From NCBI GenBank assembly GCA_964017185.1, contig OZ024883.1:46060997-46124996 (forward strand): 64,000 bases of DNA, read 5' to 3'. Shown here piece after piece: positions 15,641 through 29,050 of this stretch. Source of the stretch: Rugalucina vietnamica (lineage: Eukaryota; Mollusca; Bivalvia; Lucinida; Lucinidae). The notes under the pieces are model-generated. The model searched no databases. It was given only the letters and a program-made list of their open reading frames with translations, and had not been told where the DNA came from. The position numbers and the translations under genes were made by a program. Position 1 is the first letter of the stretch. Each line of letters starts with the position of its first letter.

Positions 15641-17200
15641 TTGTAGTACAATATAAATTTGGGGCATATTCAGCAGGGGTGATTTCAGACGATGATAGAA
15701 GCGTTTGAAGTACAATAGAACACTGGTGCCTAATCAACATGAGTCATTACAGGCAATGATATAGGTATTTGTATTAAAATATAACAGTAAAGCCTAATCT
15801 GCAGCAGTGATTACAGGCTATTGGGTTTGTAGTACTACATAACACCAGGGCCTAATCAACAGGAGTGATAACAGGCGATGACAGGTACGTTTTCATACTG
15901 TATAACACTGGGACCTTATCAGCAGGAGTGAGTACAGAAAATAATAGAGGCGTTTTTGTGACGTTTGTAGTACAATAAGGTATTGGGGCCTAATCAGTAG
16001 GAGTGATTACAGGCGATGATAGGGACTCATTTAGTTCAATGTTACTTTGGGGCCTTATCAGCAGGATGCGACTTCATGCGTTGAAAGAAGCGTTTGTAAA
16101 TATATATAACACTGCAGATTTATCAGCAGGAATGATTACAGGCAATGATATGGGCATTTGTAGTACAATTTAACTCTAGTGCCTAATCAGCAGAAGTGAT
16201 AACAGGTCACGAACGGGAGCTAAGTAATACTACATAACACTAGGACTAATCAATAGGAGTGATTACAGTCGTTGATAGGCACGTTTTTGTAACAATATTT
16301 CACTGGGACCTTATCAACAGGACTGATTACAGGCAATGATATGGGTATTTGTAGTAATATATTTCACTAGGGCCTAATCAACAGCAGGAGTGATTACAGG
16401 CGATGACAAGCACGTTCTATTACTATATAACACTGGAGGATTATCAGCAAAAGTGACTGCAGAAGATAATAGAGGCGTTTGTTGTACAAAATATGACCGG
16501 GGTATAATTTGCAGGAGTAGTTACATGCGATGAAAGTGAAGTTTGTAGTACAATAACGCATTCAGGCCTAATGAGGAGTAGTTTTTACAGGCGATGATAG
16601 GGGCGTTTGTAGTAGAATATTACTTTGAGGCCTAATCAGCAGGAGTGATTACAGGCGATGAAAGCAGCGTTTGTATTAAAATTTAAACCGGGGCCTTATC
16701 TACAAGAGTGATTAAAGGCGACTCAATGCACGTTTGTATTGCTATGTAAAATTGGCGCCTTTACAGCAGGAGTGATAACAGGCGATGAAAGAGGCGTTAA
16801 TAGGGTGTTTTGTTTAACTATATAATACTAGGGGCCTAATCAACAGGGGGGATTACAGGCAATGACAGAGGCATTAAAATGTAGTTTTGTAGAACTATAT
16901 TGCACCAGGGGCCTTATCAACAGAAGTGATTACAGGTGATGACAGGTACGCTTGTCTTGCTATATGAAACTGGGGCCTTATCAGCAGGAGTGATTACAGG
17001 CAATTATAGAGGCATTTATAGTACAACTTAAGACTGGGGCTAATTCGAAGTAGTAGTTATACGTGATGATAGGGGGTTTCCAGTATGATATATCACTGGC
17101 CTTTATCAGCAGGAGCGATTACAGGGACGTTTGTAATACATAATAACTTTGGGGCCTTATCAGCAGCAGTAATGACAGGTCACTATATGGAGGATTGTAG

Positions 17201-20200
17201 TACTATATAACACTGTGGCCTAATCAACAGGAGTGATTACAGGTGTTGAAAGGGCGGTTTTCATAAAATATAACACAGGGGCCTTATCAACAGGAGTGAT
17301 TAGAGGCTAAAATAGTGGATTTTGTGGTACAATATAAATTTGGGGCCTATTCAGCAGGGGTGATTTCAGACGATGATAGGAGCGTTTGAAGTACAATATT
17401 ACACTAGGGCCGAATCAACATGAGTCATTACAGGCAATGATATTGGTATTTGTATTAAGATATATCAGTAAAGCCTAATCAGCAGCAGTTATTACAGGTC
17501 ATTAGGATTGTAGTACTACACAACACCAGGGCCTAATCAACAGGAGTGATAACAGGCTATGGCAGGTACGTTTTTATACTATATAACACTTGGACCTTAT
17601 CAGCAGGGGTGAGTACAGAAGATAATAGATGACAGGGACGCCTTTTGTTCAATTTTTGTGACGTTTGTAGTACAATAAGGTATTGGGGCCTAATCAGTAC
17701 TAGGCGATGATAGGGACGCATTTAGTTCAATATAAATTTGACGCCTTATCAGCAGGATGTGACTTCATGCGTTGAAAGATGCGTTTGTAAATAAATATAA
17801 CACTGCAGATTTATCAGCAGGAATGATTACATGCAATGATATGTTAGAGTTAAAGTATCGAGTAGAAAAAATAAGTAAAATAAAGCGAGTCGTAGACGAG
17901 CTGTTTTTACTTATTTTTTCTACGAGGTCTTTAACTAACTTGTAGTATAACAGAACACCAATTGACAGATCCGTACTGTAAGTTCCGACATCAGGAAGCT
18001 ACAGTACGGTTTTAATTCCGCCTCCTTCCTGAGTATTAATATGAAGGCCCGCCTCCTTTGATATTTACTTGTATTGATTTAATCTTACAAAAACATCAAA
18101 AAAGCAGAAATCATACTCAAGGGCTTTTGTAATACAATTAAGCTCTAGTGCCTAATCAGCAGAAGTGATAACAGGTCACGAAAGGGAGGTACGTAATACT
18201 ACATAACACTAGAAATAATCAACAGGAGTGATTACAGGCGTCGATAGGCACGTTTGTATAACAATATTTCACTGGGGCCTTATCAACAGGACTGATTACA
18301 GGCAATGCTATGGGTATTTGTAGTAAAATATTTCACTAGGGCCTAATCAACAGCAGGAGTGATTACAGGCGATGACAAGCACGTTCTATTACTATAAAAC
18401 ACTGGAACATTATCAGCAAAAGTGACTGCAGAAGATAATAGAAGCGTTTGTTGCAAAAAAAATATGATCGGGGTATAATATGTAGGAGTAGTTACATGCG
18501 ATGAAAATGACGTTTGTAGTACAATAACGCATTCGGGCCTAATAAGGAGGAGTTTTAACAGGCGATGATAGGGGCGTTTGTAGTACAATATTACTTTGGG
18601 GCCTAATCAGCAGGAGTTATTACAGCCGATGAAAGCAGCGTTTGTAATAAAATTTTACACCGGGGCCTTATCTACAAGAGTGATTACAGGCGACTCAAGG
18701 TACGTTTGTATTGCTTTGTAAAATTGGCGCCTTTACAGCAGGAGTGATTACAGGCGATGAAAGAGGCGTTAATAGGGAGTTTTGTTTAACTATATAACAC
18801 TAGGGGCCTAATCAACAGGAGTGATTACAGGCAATGACAGAGGCATTAATATGTAGTTTAGTAGAACTATATAACACTAGAGGCCTTATCAACAGGAGTG
18901 ATTACAGGTGATGACAGGACAGGTACGTTTGTCTTGCTATATGAAATTGGGGCTTTATCAGCAGGAGTGATTACAGGCAATTAAAGAGGCATTTATAGTA
19001 CAACTAAAGACTGGGGCTAATTCGCAATAGTAGTCATACGTGATGATAGGGGGGTTTCAGTATGATATAACACTGGGACCTTATCAGCAGGAGCGATTAC
19101 ATGCGATGACAGGGGCGTTTGTTATACATAATAACTTTGGGGCCTTATCAGCAGCAGTAATGATAGGTCACTATATGGAGGATTGTAGTACTATATAACA
19201 CTGTGGACTAATCAACAGGAGTGATAACAGGTGTTGATAGGGCGATTTTCATAAAATATAACACAGGGGCCTTATCAACAGGAGTGATTAGATCCGAAAA
19301 TAGTGGATTTTGTAGTACAATATAAATTTGGGGCCTATTCAGCAGGGGTGATTTCAGACGATGATAGGAGCGTTTGAAGTACAATATTACACTGAGGCCT
19401 AATCAACATGAGTGAGTACAAAAGATAGCAGAGGCGTTTTTGTGACGTTTGTAGTACATTAAGGTATTGGGGCCTAATCAGTAGGAGTGATTACAGGCGA
19501 TGATAGGGACGCATTTAGTTCAATATTACTATGGGGCCTTATCAGCAGGATGTGACGTCATGCGCTGAAAGAAGCGTTTGTAAATAAATATAACACTGCA
19601 GATTTATCAGCAGGAATGATTACAGGCAATGATATGGGCATTTGTAGTACAATTTAACTCTAGTGCCTAATCAGCAGAAGTGATAACAGGTCACGAAAGG
19701 GAGGTATGTAATACTACTTAACACGAGAAATAATCAACAGGTGTGATTTCAGGCGTCGATAGGCACGTTTGTATGACAATATTTCACTGGGGCCTTATCA
19801 ACAGGACTGATAACAGGCAATGATATGGGTATTTGTAGTAATATATTACACTAGGGCCTAATCAACAGCAGGAGTGATTACAGGCGATGACAAGCACGTT
19901 CTATTACTATATAACACTGGAACATTATCAGTAAAAGTGACTGCAGAAGATAATAGAGGCGTTAGTTGTACAAAATATGACCGGGGTATAATTTGCAGGA
20001 GTAGTTACATGCGATGAAAGTGACGTTTGTAGTACAAAAACGCATTCGGGCCTAATAGATAGGAGTTTTTACAGGCGATGATAGGGGCGTTTGTAGTACA
20101 ATATTACTTTGGGGCCTAATCAGCAGGAGTGATTACGGGCGATGAAAGTAGCGTTTGTAATAAAATTTTACACCGGGGACTTATCTGCAAGAATGATTAC

Positions 20201-20485
20201 AGGCGACTCAAGGCACGTATGTATTGCTATGTAAAATTGGCGCCTTTACAGCAGGAGTGATTACAGGCGACGAAAGAGGCGTTAATAGGGAGTTTTGTTC
20301 AACTTTATAACACTAGGGCCTAATCAACAGGAGTGATTACAGGCAATGACAGAGGGATTTAAATGTAGTTTTGTAGAACTATATAGCACTAGGGGCCTTA
20401 TCAACAGGAGTGATTACAGGTGATGACAGGTACGCTTGTCTTGCTATATGAAACTAGGGCATTATCAGCAGGAGTGATTACAGGC
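17201..20485 (+). repeat. Satellite block, copy 1 of a 3.28-kb duplication
   Basis: This stretch matches 25,225-28,504 in order and with few differences at an offset of 8,017 to 8,027 bp. Shared private features include the foldback insertion at 17,844-18,120, a monomer with GATGACAGGGACGC beside it, and a monomer with AGAGGGATTTAAATG near 20,351. The match starts at TACTATATAACACTG. It ends where copy 2 leaves the satellite pattern. Confidence 0.8.
17844..18120. mobile_element. Foldback insertion in satellite, copy 1
   Basis: A 277-bp non-satellite segment lies between GATATG and GGGCTTTTGTAATACAATT. Its left part is an inverted repeat: AGTTAAAG and TAGAAAAAATAAGTAAAA (17,848-17,880) pair with the complementary run ending at 17,936. 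A second hairpin is formed by CCGTACTGTAAGTTCC and GGAAGCTACAGTACGG. There is no open frame. I infer a small non-autonomous element of unknown class. It was duplicated together with the satellite. Confidence 0.65.
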
Positions 20486-23400
20486 AATTATAGAGGCATT
20501 TATAGTACAACTAAAGACTGGGGCTATTTCGCAGTAGTAGTCATACGTGATGGTAGGGGGTTTTCAGTATGATTAAACACTGGGACCTTATCAAAAGGAG
20601 CGATTACATGTGATGACAGGGACTTTTGTAATACATAATAACTTTGGGGCCTTATCAGCAGCAGTAATGACAGGTCACTATATGGAGGATTGTAGTACTA
20701 TATAACGATAACACTGTGGCCTAATCAACAGGAGTGATAACAGGTGTTGATAGGGTGGTTTTCATAAAATATAACACAGGGGCCTTATCAACAGGAGTGA
20801 TAAGATCCGAAAATAGTGGATTTTATAGTACAATATAAATTTGGGGCCTATTCAGCAGGGGTGATTTTAGACGATAATGGGAGCGTTTGAAGTACAATAT
20901 TACACTGGGGCCTAATCAACATGAGTGAGTACAGAAGATAATAGAGGGGGTTTTGTGACGTTTGTAGTACAATAAGGTATTGGGGCCTGATCAGTAGGAG
21001 TGATTACAGGCGATGATAGGGACGCATTTAGTTCAATATTACTTTGGGGCCTTATCAGCAGGATGTGACGTCATGCGTTGAAAGAAGCGTTTGTAAATAA
21101 ATATAACACTGCAGATTTATCAGCAGGACTGATTACAGGCATTGATATGGGCATTTGTAGTACGATTTAACTCTAGTGCCTAATCAGCAGAAGTGATAAC
21201 AGGTCACGAAAGGGAGGTACGTTATACTACTTAACACTAGAACTAATCAACAGGAGTGATTTCAGGCGTCGATAGGCACGTTTGTATGACAATATTTCAC
21301 TGGGGCCTTATCAACAGGACTGATTATGGGCAATGATATGGGTATTTGTAGTAATATATTTCACTAGGGCCTAATGAACAACAGGAGTGATTACAGGCGA
21401 TGACAAGCACGTTTTATTACTATATAACACTGGAACATTATCAGCAAAAGTGACTGCAGAAGATAATAGAGGCGTTTGTTGTACAAAATATGACCGGGGT
21501 ATAATTTGCAGGAGCAGTTAAATGCGATGAAAGTGACGATTGTAGTACAATAACGCATTCGGGCCTAATAAGAAGGAGTTTTACAGGCGATGATAGGGCG
21601 TTTGTAGTTCAATATTACTTTGGGGCCTAATCAGCAGGAGTGATTACATGCGATGAAAGCAGCGTTTGTAATAAAATTTTACACCGGGGCCTTATCTACA
21701 AGAGTAATTACAGGAGACTCAATGCACGTTTGTATTGCTATGTAAAATTGGCGCCTTTACAGCAGTAGTGATTACAGGCGATGAAAGCGGCGTTAATACA
21801 GAGTTTTGTTTAACTACATAACACTAGGGGCCTAATCAACATGAGTGATTACAGTGACATAGGCTTTAATATGTACTTTTGTAGAACTTTATAGCACTAG
21901 GGGCCTTATCAACAGGAGTGATTACAGGTGATGACAGGTACGCTTGTCTTGCTATTTGAAACTGGGGCCTTATCAGCAGGAGTGATTACAGGCAATTATA
22001 GAGACATTTATAGTACAACTAAAGACTGGGGCTAATTCGCAATAGTATTCATACGTGATGATAGGGGGTTTTCAGTATTATATAACACTGGGACCTTATC
22101 AAAAGGAGCGATTACATGCGATGACAGGGACGTTTGTAATACATAATAACTTTGGGGCCTTATCAGCAGCAGTAATGACAGGTCACTATATGGAGGATTG
22201 TAGTACTATATAACACTGTGGCCTAATCAACAGGAGTGACAAAAGGTGTTGATAGGGCGGTTTTCATAAAATATATCACATGGGCCTTATCAACAAGAGT
22301 GATTAGAGGCGAAAAATAGTGGATTTTGTAGTACAATATTAATTTGGGGCCTATTCAGCAGGGGTGATTTCAGACGATGATAGGGGCGTTTGAAGTACAA
22401 TATTACATAGGGGTCTAATCAACATGAGTCATTTCAGGCAATGATATTGGTATTTGTATTAAAATATAACAGTAAAGCCTAATCGGCAGCAGTGATTACA
22501 GGTCATTAGGTTTGTAGTACTACATAACTAATCAACAGGAGTGATAACAGGCGATGACAGGTACGTTTACATACTATATAACACTGGGACCTTAGCAGCA
22601 GGAGTGAGAACAGAAGATAAAAGAGGCGTTTTTGTGACGTTTGTAGTACAATAAGGTATTGGGGCCTAATCAGTAGGAGTGATTACAGGCGATGATAGGG
22701 ACGCATTTAGTTAAATATTACTTTGGGGCCTTATCAGCAGGATGTGACTTAATGCGTTGAAAGAAGCGTTTGTAAATAAATATAATACTGGAGATTTATC
22801 AGTAGGACTGATTACAGGCAATGATATGGGCATTTGTAGTACAATTTAATTCTAGTGCCTAATCAGCAGGAGTGATAACAGGTCACGAAAGGGAGGTACG
22901 TAATACTACTTAACACTAGGTCTAATCAACAGGAGTGATTTCAGGCGGCGATAGGCACGTTTGTATAACAATATTTCACTGGGGCCTTATCAACAGGACT
23001 GATAACAGGCAATGATATGGGTATTTGTAGTAATATATTACACTAGGGCCTATTCAACAGCAGGAGTGATTACAGGCGATGACAAGCACGTTCTATTACT
23101 ATATAACACTGGAACATTATCAGAAAAAGTGACTGCAGAAGATAATAGAGGCGTTTGTTGTACAAAATATGACCGGGGTATAATTTGCAGGAGTAGTTAC
23201 ATGCGATGAAAGTGACGTTTGTAGTACAATAACGCATTCGGGCCTAATAAAAAGGAGTTTTTACAGGCGATGATAGGAGCGTTTGTAGTTGTAGTACAAT
23301 ATTACTTTGGGGCCTAATCAGCAGGAGTGATTACAGGTAATGAAAGCAGCGTTTGTAATAAAATTTTACACCGGGGCCTTATGTACTAGAGTGATTACAG

Positions 23401-23716
23401 GCGACTTAAGGCATGTTTGTATTGCTATGTTAAGTTGGCGCCTTTACAGCAGGAGTGATTACAGGCGACGAAAGAGGCGTTAATAGGGAGTTTTGATCAA
23501 CTTTATAACACTAGGGCCTAATCAACAGGAGTGATTACAGGCAATGACAGATGCATTTAAATATAGTTTTGTAGAACTATATAGCACTAGGGGCCTTATC
23601 AACAGGAGTGATTACAGGTGATAACATGTACGCTTGTCTTGCTATATGAAACTGGGGCCTTATCAGTAGGAGTGATTACAGGCAATTATAGAGGCATTTA
23701 TAGTACAACTAAAGAC
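19013..23716. repeat. Higher-order repeat units of ~1.5-1.7 kb in the satellite
   Basis: The marker variant reading roughly GACTGGGGCTAATTCGC lies at about 19,013, 20,518 (one base changed), 22,025 and 23,716, giving periods of about 1,505, 1,507 and 1,691 bp. A second marker, a monomer with GTGACTGCAGAAGATAATAG, is at about 18,420, 19,930, 21,445 and 23,130 with nearly the same spacing. Elsewhere in the array these markers are mostly 1.25 to 2.06 kb apart. Each unit is therefore about 23 to 32 monomers, with gains or losses of several monomers between units. Confidence 0.85.
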
Positions 23717-25224
23717 TGGGGCTAATTCGCAGTAGTAGTCATACGTGATGATAGGGGGTTTTCAGTATGATATAACACTGGGACCTTATCAGCAGGAGCG
23801 ATTACATGCGATGACAGGAACTTTTGTAATACATAATAACTTTGGGGCCTTAGCAGCAGGAGTGAGAACAGAAGATAAAAGAGGCGTTTTTGTGACGTTT
23901 GTAGTACAATAAGGTATTGGGACCTAATCAGTAGGAGTGATTACAGCCGATGATAGGGACGCATTTAGTTCAATATTACTTTGGGGCCTTATCAGCAGGA
24001 TGTGACTTAATGCGTTGAAAGAAGCGTTTGTAAATAAATATAATACTGGAGATTTATCAGCAGGACTGATTACAGGCAATGATATGGGCATTTGTAGTAC
24101 AATTTAACTCTAGTGCCTAATCAGCAGGAGTGATAACAGGTCACGAAAGGGAGGTACGTAATACTACTTAACACTAGGTCTAATCAACAGGAGTGATTTC
24201 AGGCGTCGATAGGCACGTTTGTATAACAATATTTCACTGGGGCCTTATCAACAGGACTGATAACAGGCAATGATATGGGTATTTGTAGTAATATATTACA
24301 CTAGGGCCTAATCAACAGCAGGAGTGATTACAGGCAATGACAAGCACGTTTTATTACTATATAACACTGGAACATTATCAGCAAAAGTGACTGCAGAAGA
24401 TAATAGAGGCGTTTGTTGTACAAAATATGACCGGGGTATAATTTGCAGGAGTAGTTACATGCGATGAAAGTGACGTTTAAAGTACAATAACGCATTCGGG
24501 CCTAATAAATAGGAGTTTTACAGGCGATGATAGGGGCGTTTGTAGTACAATATTACTTTGGGGCCTAATCAGCAGGAGTGATTACAGGCGATGAAAGCAG
24601 CGTTTGTAATAAAATTTACACCGGGGCCTTATCTACAAGAGTGATTACAGGCGAATCAAGGCACGTTTGTATTGCTATGTAAAATTGGCGCCTTTACAAC
24701 AGGAGTGATAACAGGCGATGATAGAGGCGTTAATAGGGTGTTTTGTTTAACTATATAATACTAGGGGCCTAATCAACAGGGGTGATTACAGGCAATGACA
24801 GAGGCATTAAAATGTAGTTTTGTAGAACTATATTGCACCAGGGGCCTTATTAACAGGAGTGATTACAGGTGATGACAGGTACGCTTGTCTTGTTATATGA
24901 AACTGGGGCCTAATCAGCAGGAGTGATTACAGGCGATGAAAGCAGCGTTTGTATTGAAATTTACACCGGGGCCTTATCTACAAGAGTGATTAAAGGCGAC
25001 TCAAGGCACGTTCGTATCGCTATATAAAATTGGCGCCTTTACAGCAGGAATGATAACAGGCGATGAAAGAGGCGTTAATAGGGTGTTTTGTTTAACTATA
25101 TAATACTAGGGGCCTAATCAAAAGGGGTGATTACAGGCAATGACAGAGGCATTAAAATGTAGTTTTGTAGAACTTTATTGCACCAGGGGCCTTATCAACA
25201 GGAGTGATTGCAGGTGATGACAAG

Positions 25225-28200
25225 TACTATATAACACTGTGGCCTAATCAACAGGAGTGATTACAGGTGTTGAAGGGTTTTCATAAAATATAACACAGGG
25301 GCCTTATCAACAGGAGTGATTAGAGGCTAAAATAGTGGATTTTGTAGTACAATATAAATTTGGGGCCTATTCAGCAGGGGTGATTTCAGACGATGACCGG
25401 AGCGTTTGAAGTACAATATTACACTGGGGCCGAATCAACATGAGTCATTACAGGCAATGATATTGGTATTCGTATTATGATATAACAGTAAAGCCTATCA
25501 GCAGCAGTTATTACAGGTCATTAGGTTTGTAGTACTACACAACACCAGGGCCTAATCAACAGGAGTGATAACAGGCTATGGCAGGTACGTTTTCATACTA
25601 TATAACACTTGGACCTTATCAGCAGGGGTGAGTACAGAAGATAATAGATGACAGGGGCGCATTTTGTTCAATTTTGTGACGTTTGTAGTACAATAAGATA
25701 TTGGGGCCTAATCAGTACTAGTGTTTACAGGCGATGATAGGGACGCATTTAGTTCAATATTACTTTGACGCCTTATCAGCAGGATGTGACTTCATGCGCT
25801 GAAAGATGCGTTTGTAAATAAATATAACACAGCAGATTTTTCAGCAGGAATGATTACAGGCAATGATATGTTAGAGTTAAAGTATCGAATAGAAAAAATA
25901 AGTAAAATAAAGCGAGTCGAAGACGAGCTGTTTTTACTTATTTTTTCCTCGAGGTCTTTAACTAACCTGTACTACGATAGAACACCAATTGACAGATCCG
26001 TACTGTAACTTCCGACATCAGGAAGCTAAAGTACGGTTTTAATTCCGCCTCCTTCCTGATAATTAATATGAAGGCCCGCCTCCTCTGATATTAACTTAAA
26101 TTGATTTAATCTTACAAAAACATCAAAAAAGCAGAAAGTCATACTACAAGGGCATTTGTAGTACAATTAAGCTCTAGTGCCTTATCAGCAGAAGTGATAA
26201 CAGGTCACGAAAGGGAGGTACATAATACTACATAACACTAGAAATAATCAACAGGAGTGATTACAGGCGTCGATAGGCACGTTTGTATAACAATATTTCA
26301 CTGGGGCCTTATCAACAGGACTAATTACAGGCAATGATATGGGTATTTGTAGTAAAATTTCACTAGGGCCTAATCAACAGCAGGAGTGATTACAGGCGAT
26401 GACAAGCACGTTCTATTACTATATAACACTGGAACATTATCAGCAAAAGTGACTGCAGAAGATAATAGAGGCGTTTGTTGTAAAAAATATAATCGGGCTA
26501 TAATCTGTAGGAGTAGTTACATGCAATGAAAGTGACGTTTGTAGTACAATAACGCATTCGGGCCTAATAAGGAGGAGTTTTTACAGGCGATGATAGGGGC
26601 GTTTGTAGTACAATATTACTTTGGGGCCTAATCAGCAGGAGTGATTACAGGCGATGAAAGCAGCGTTTGTATTAAAATTTACACCGTGGCCTTATCTACA
26701 AGAGTGATTACAGGCGACTCAAGGCTCGTTTGTTTTGCTATGTAAAATTGGCGCCTTTACAGCAGGAGTGATTACAGGCGATGAAAGAGGCGTTAATAGG
26801 GAGTTTTGTTTAACTGTATAACACTAGGGTCCTAATCAACAGGAGTGATTTCAGGCAATGACAGAGGCATTAATATGAAGTTTAGTAGAACTATATAACA
26901 CTAGGGGCCTTATCAACAGGAGTAATTACAAGTGATGACAGGTACGTTTGTCTTGCTATATGAGATTGAGGCCTTATCAGCAGGAGTGATTACAGGCAAT
27001 TATAGAGGCATTTATAGTACAACTCAAGACTGGGGCTAGTTCGCAATAGTAGTCATACGTGATGATAGGGGGTTTCAGTATGATATAACACTGGGACCTT
27101 ATCAGCAGGAGCGATTACATGCGATGACAGGGGCGTTTGTAATACATAATAACTTTTGGGCCTTATCAGCAGCAGTAATGATAGGCCACTATATGGAGGA
27201 TTGTAGTACTATATAACACTGTGGACTAATCAACAGGAGTGATAACAGGTGTTGATAGGGCGGTTTTCATAAAATATAACACAGGGGCCTTATCAACAGG
27301 AGTGATTAGATCCGAAAATAGTGGATTTTGTAGTACAATATAAATTTGGGGCCTATTCAGCAGGGGTGATTTCAGACGATGATAGGAGCGTTTGAAGTAC
27401 AATATCACACTGGGGCCTAATCAACATGAGTGAGTACATAAGATAACAGAGGCGTTTTTGTGACGTTTGTAGTACAATAAGGTATTGGGGCCTAATCAGT
27501 AGGAGTGATTACAGGCGATGATAGGGACGCTTTTAGTTCAATATTACTTTGGGGCCTTATCAGCAGGATGTGACGTCATGCGTTGAAAGAAGCGTTTGTA
27601 AATAAATAAACACTGCAGATTTATCAGCAGGAATGATTACAGGCAATGATATGGGCATTTGTAGTACAATTTAACTCTAGTGCCTAATCAGCAGAAGTGA
27701 TAACAGGTCACGAAAGGGAGGTACGTAATACTACTTAACACTAGGATTAATCAACAGGAGTGATTTCAGGCGTCGATATGCACGTTTTTATAACAATATT
27801 TCACTGGGGCCTTATCAACAGGACTGATAACAGGCAATGATATGGGTATTTGTAGTAATATATTACACTAGGGCCTAATCAAGAGCAGGAGTGATTACAG
27901 GCGATGACAAGCACGTTCTATTACTATATAACACTGGAACATTATCAGAAAAAGTGACTGCAGAAGATAATAGAGGCGTTTGTTGTACAAAATATGACCG
28001 GGGTATAATTTGCAGGAGTAGTTACATGCGATGAAAGTGACGTTTGTTGTACAATAACGCATTCGGGCCATATAAATAGGAGTTTTTACAGGCGATGATA
28101 GGGGCGTTTGTAGTACAATATTACTTTGGGGCCTAATCAGCAGGAGTGATTACAGGCGATGAAAGCAGCGTTTGTAATAAAATTTTACACCGGGGCCTTA

Positions 28201-28504
28201 TCTACAAGAGTGATTACAGGCGACTCAAGGCACGTTTGTATTGCTATGTAAAATTGGCGACTTTACAGCAGGAGTGATTACAGGCGACGAAAGAGGCGTT
28301 AATAGGGAGTTTTGTTCAACTTAATAACACTAGGGCCTAATCAACAGGAGTGATTACAGGCAATGACAGAGGGATTTAAATGTAGTTTTGTAGAACTATA
28401 TAGCACTAGGGGCCTTATCAACAGGAGTGATTACAGGTGATGACAGGTATGCTTGTCTTGCTATATGAAACTAGGGCCTTATCAGCAGGAGTGATTACAG
28501 GCGA
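25225..28504 (+). repeat. Satellite block, copy 2 of a 3.28-kb duplication
   Basis: This is the second copy of the 17,201-20,485 block. At its left border the sequence jumps from GGTGATGACAAG directly to TACTATATAAC, skipping monomers present before copy 1, so the border looks like an unequal-exchange or replication junction. It carries its own copy of the foldback insertion at 25,871-26,149. Confidence 0.8.
25871..26149. mobile_element. Foldback insertion in satellite, copy 2
   Basis: This 279-bp copy corresponds to 17,844-18,120, lies at the same place in the same monomer and has the same two hairpins with a few substitutions and small indels. The identical insertion point shows that both copies descend from one insertion followed by amplification of the satellite block. 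Confidence 0.65.
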
Positions 28505-28690
28505 TGATCGAGGCGTTTATGGTACAACGTGAGACTGTGGCCATTTGGCAGGAGAAGTTACAGGTAATGATAGGATGGGTTCAGTATAATACATCACTGG
28601 GATCTAATCAGCTACATCACAGGGAGGTTTGTAGTACATTTTATCTTTTGGACCTTATCAGCAGCACCAATGATAGAGGCATTTATAGCA

Positions 28691-29050
28691 AACAGTTATT
28701 TCATGGTTATTAAAACTATTGCCCCGAGGTGGCCTGGATGACCACGGTTGACTATTGCCCGACGGAAACCACTATAAACTTTTAAGAAGTGTGAAGTTGT
28801 CGATTCGTCCTAATGTTAAAAAATCAAAACAGATAAGCCCCTAGCCTTCTATACAGTGGGTCTTATGTAGATACCTTGCTTTATTGTAATGCGAATCGGA
28901 AACGAGATCCAGCCTCTGTATGACCATAGCTTTTGTTGGGACGGACGTCAATTCACAAATACAAAAAGCTTAGGTTCAACAGTGAATTTGTTTCTGACTT
29001 TAATATGGCATGTTGACGAAAATTAAACTTAACTCAAATACTCTTTCGCT
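28691..29050. other. Non-coding junction between satellite and transposon
   Basis: The last recognisable satellite traces fade by about 28,690. The following 360 bp contain no credible gene, no tandem repeat and no RNA gene that I can recognise. A short GC-richer stretch (CCCCGAGGTGGCCTGGATGA) near 28,721 is unassigned. Confidence 0.5.

Larger units (their letters stand above)
1..28690. repeat. Satellite array, ~64-bp monomer, with higher-order structure
   Basis: The whole segment is a head-to-tail array of diverged copies of a monomer of about 64 bp. Its recognisable core pieces are GGGGCCTTATCAACAGGAG, TGATTACAGGCGATGA and TTTGTAGTACAATATAAC. Monomers differ by substitutions and small indels, but particular variants recur in the same order at kilobase spacing, so the array is organised in higher-order repeats. 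The left edge of the window lies inside the array. The right edge decays between about 28,504 and 28,690. Short open frames on either strand are satellite translations sharing the same recurring peptides, so I give no coding call. Function is unknown; a centromeric, heterochromatic or subtelomeric role would be speculation. Confidence 0.95.

Noticed and set aside
15427-15708. 93-codon plus-strand frame
   Set aside because: It runs from the unique insertion into the satellite and has no recognisable motif; the opposite strand looks more coding-like.
1-28690. CRISPR-like array
   Set aside because: Repeats are contiguous and diverged, without unique spacers of constant length. The sequence is eukaryotic satellite.
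1754-28713. Many open frames of 60-97 codons with recurring LLIRPQ / ALSAGVITG-like peptides
   Set aside because: They are translations of the satellite monomer in different frames, repeat with the monomer, and have no start or domain of their own.
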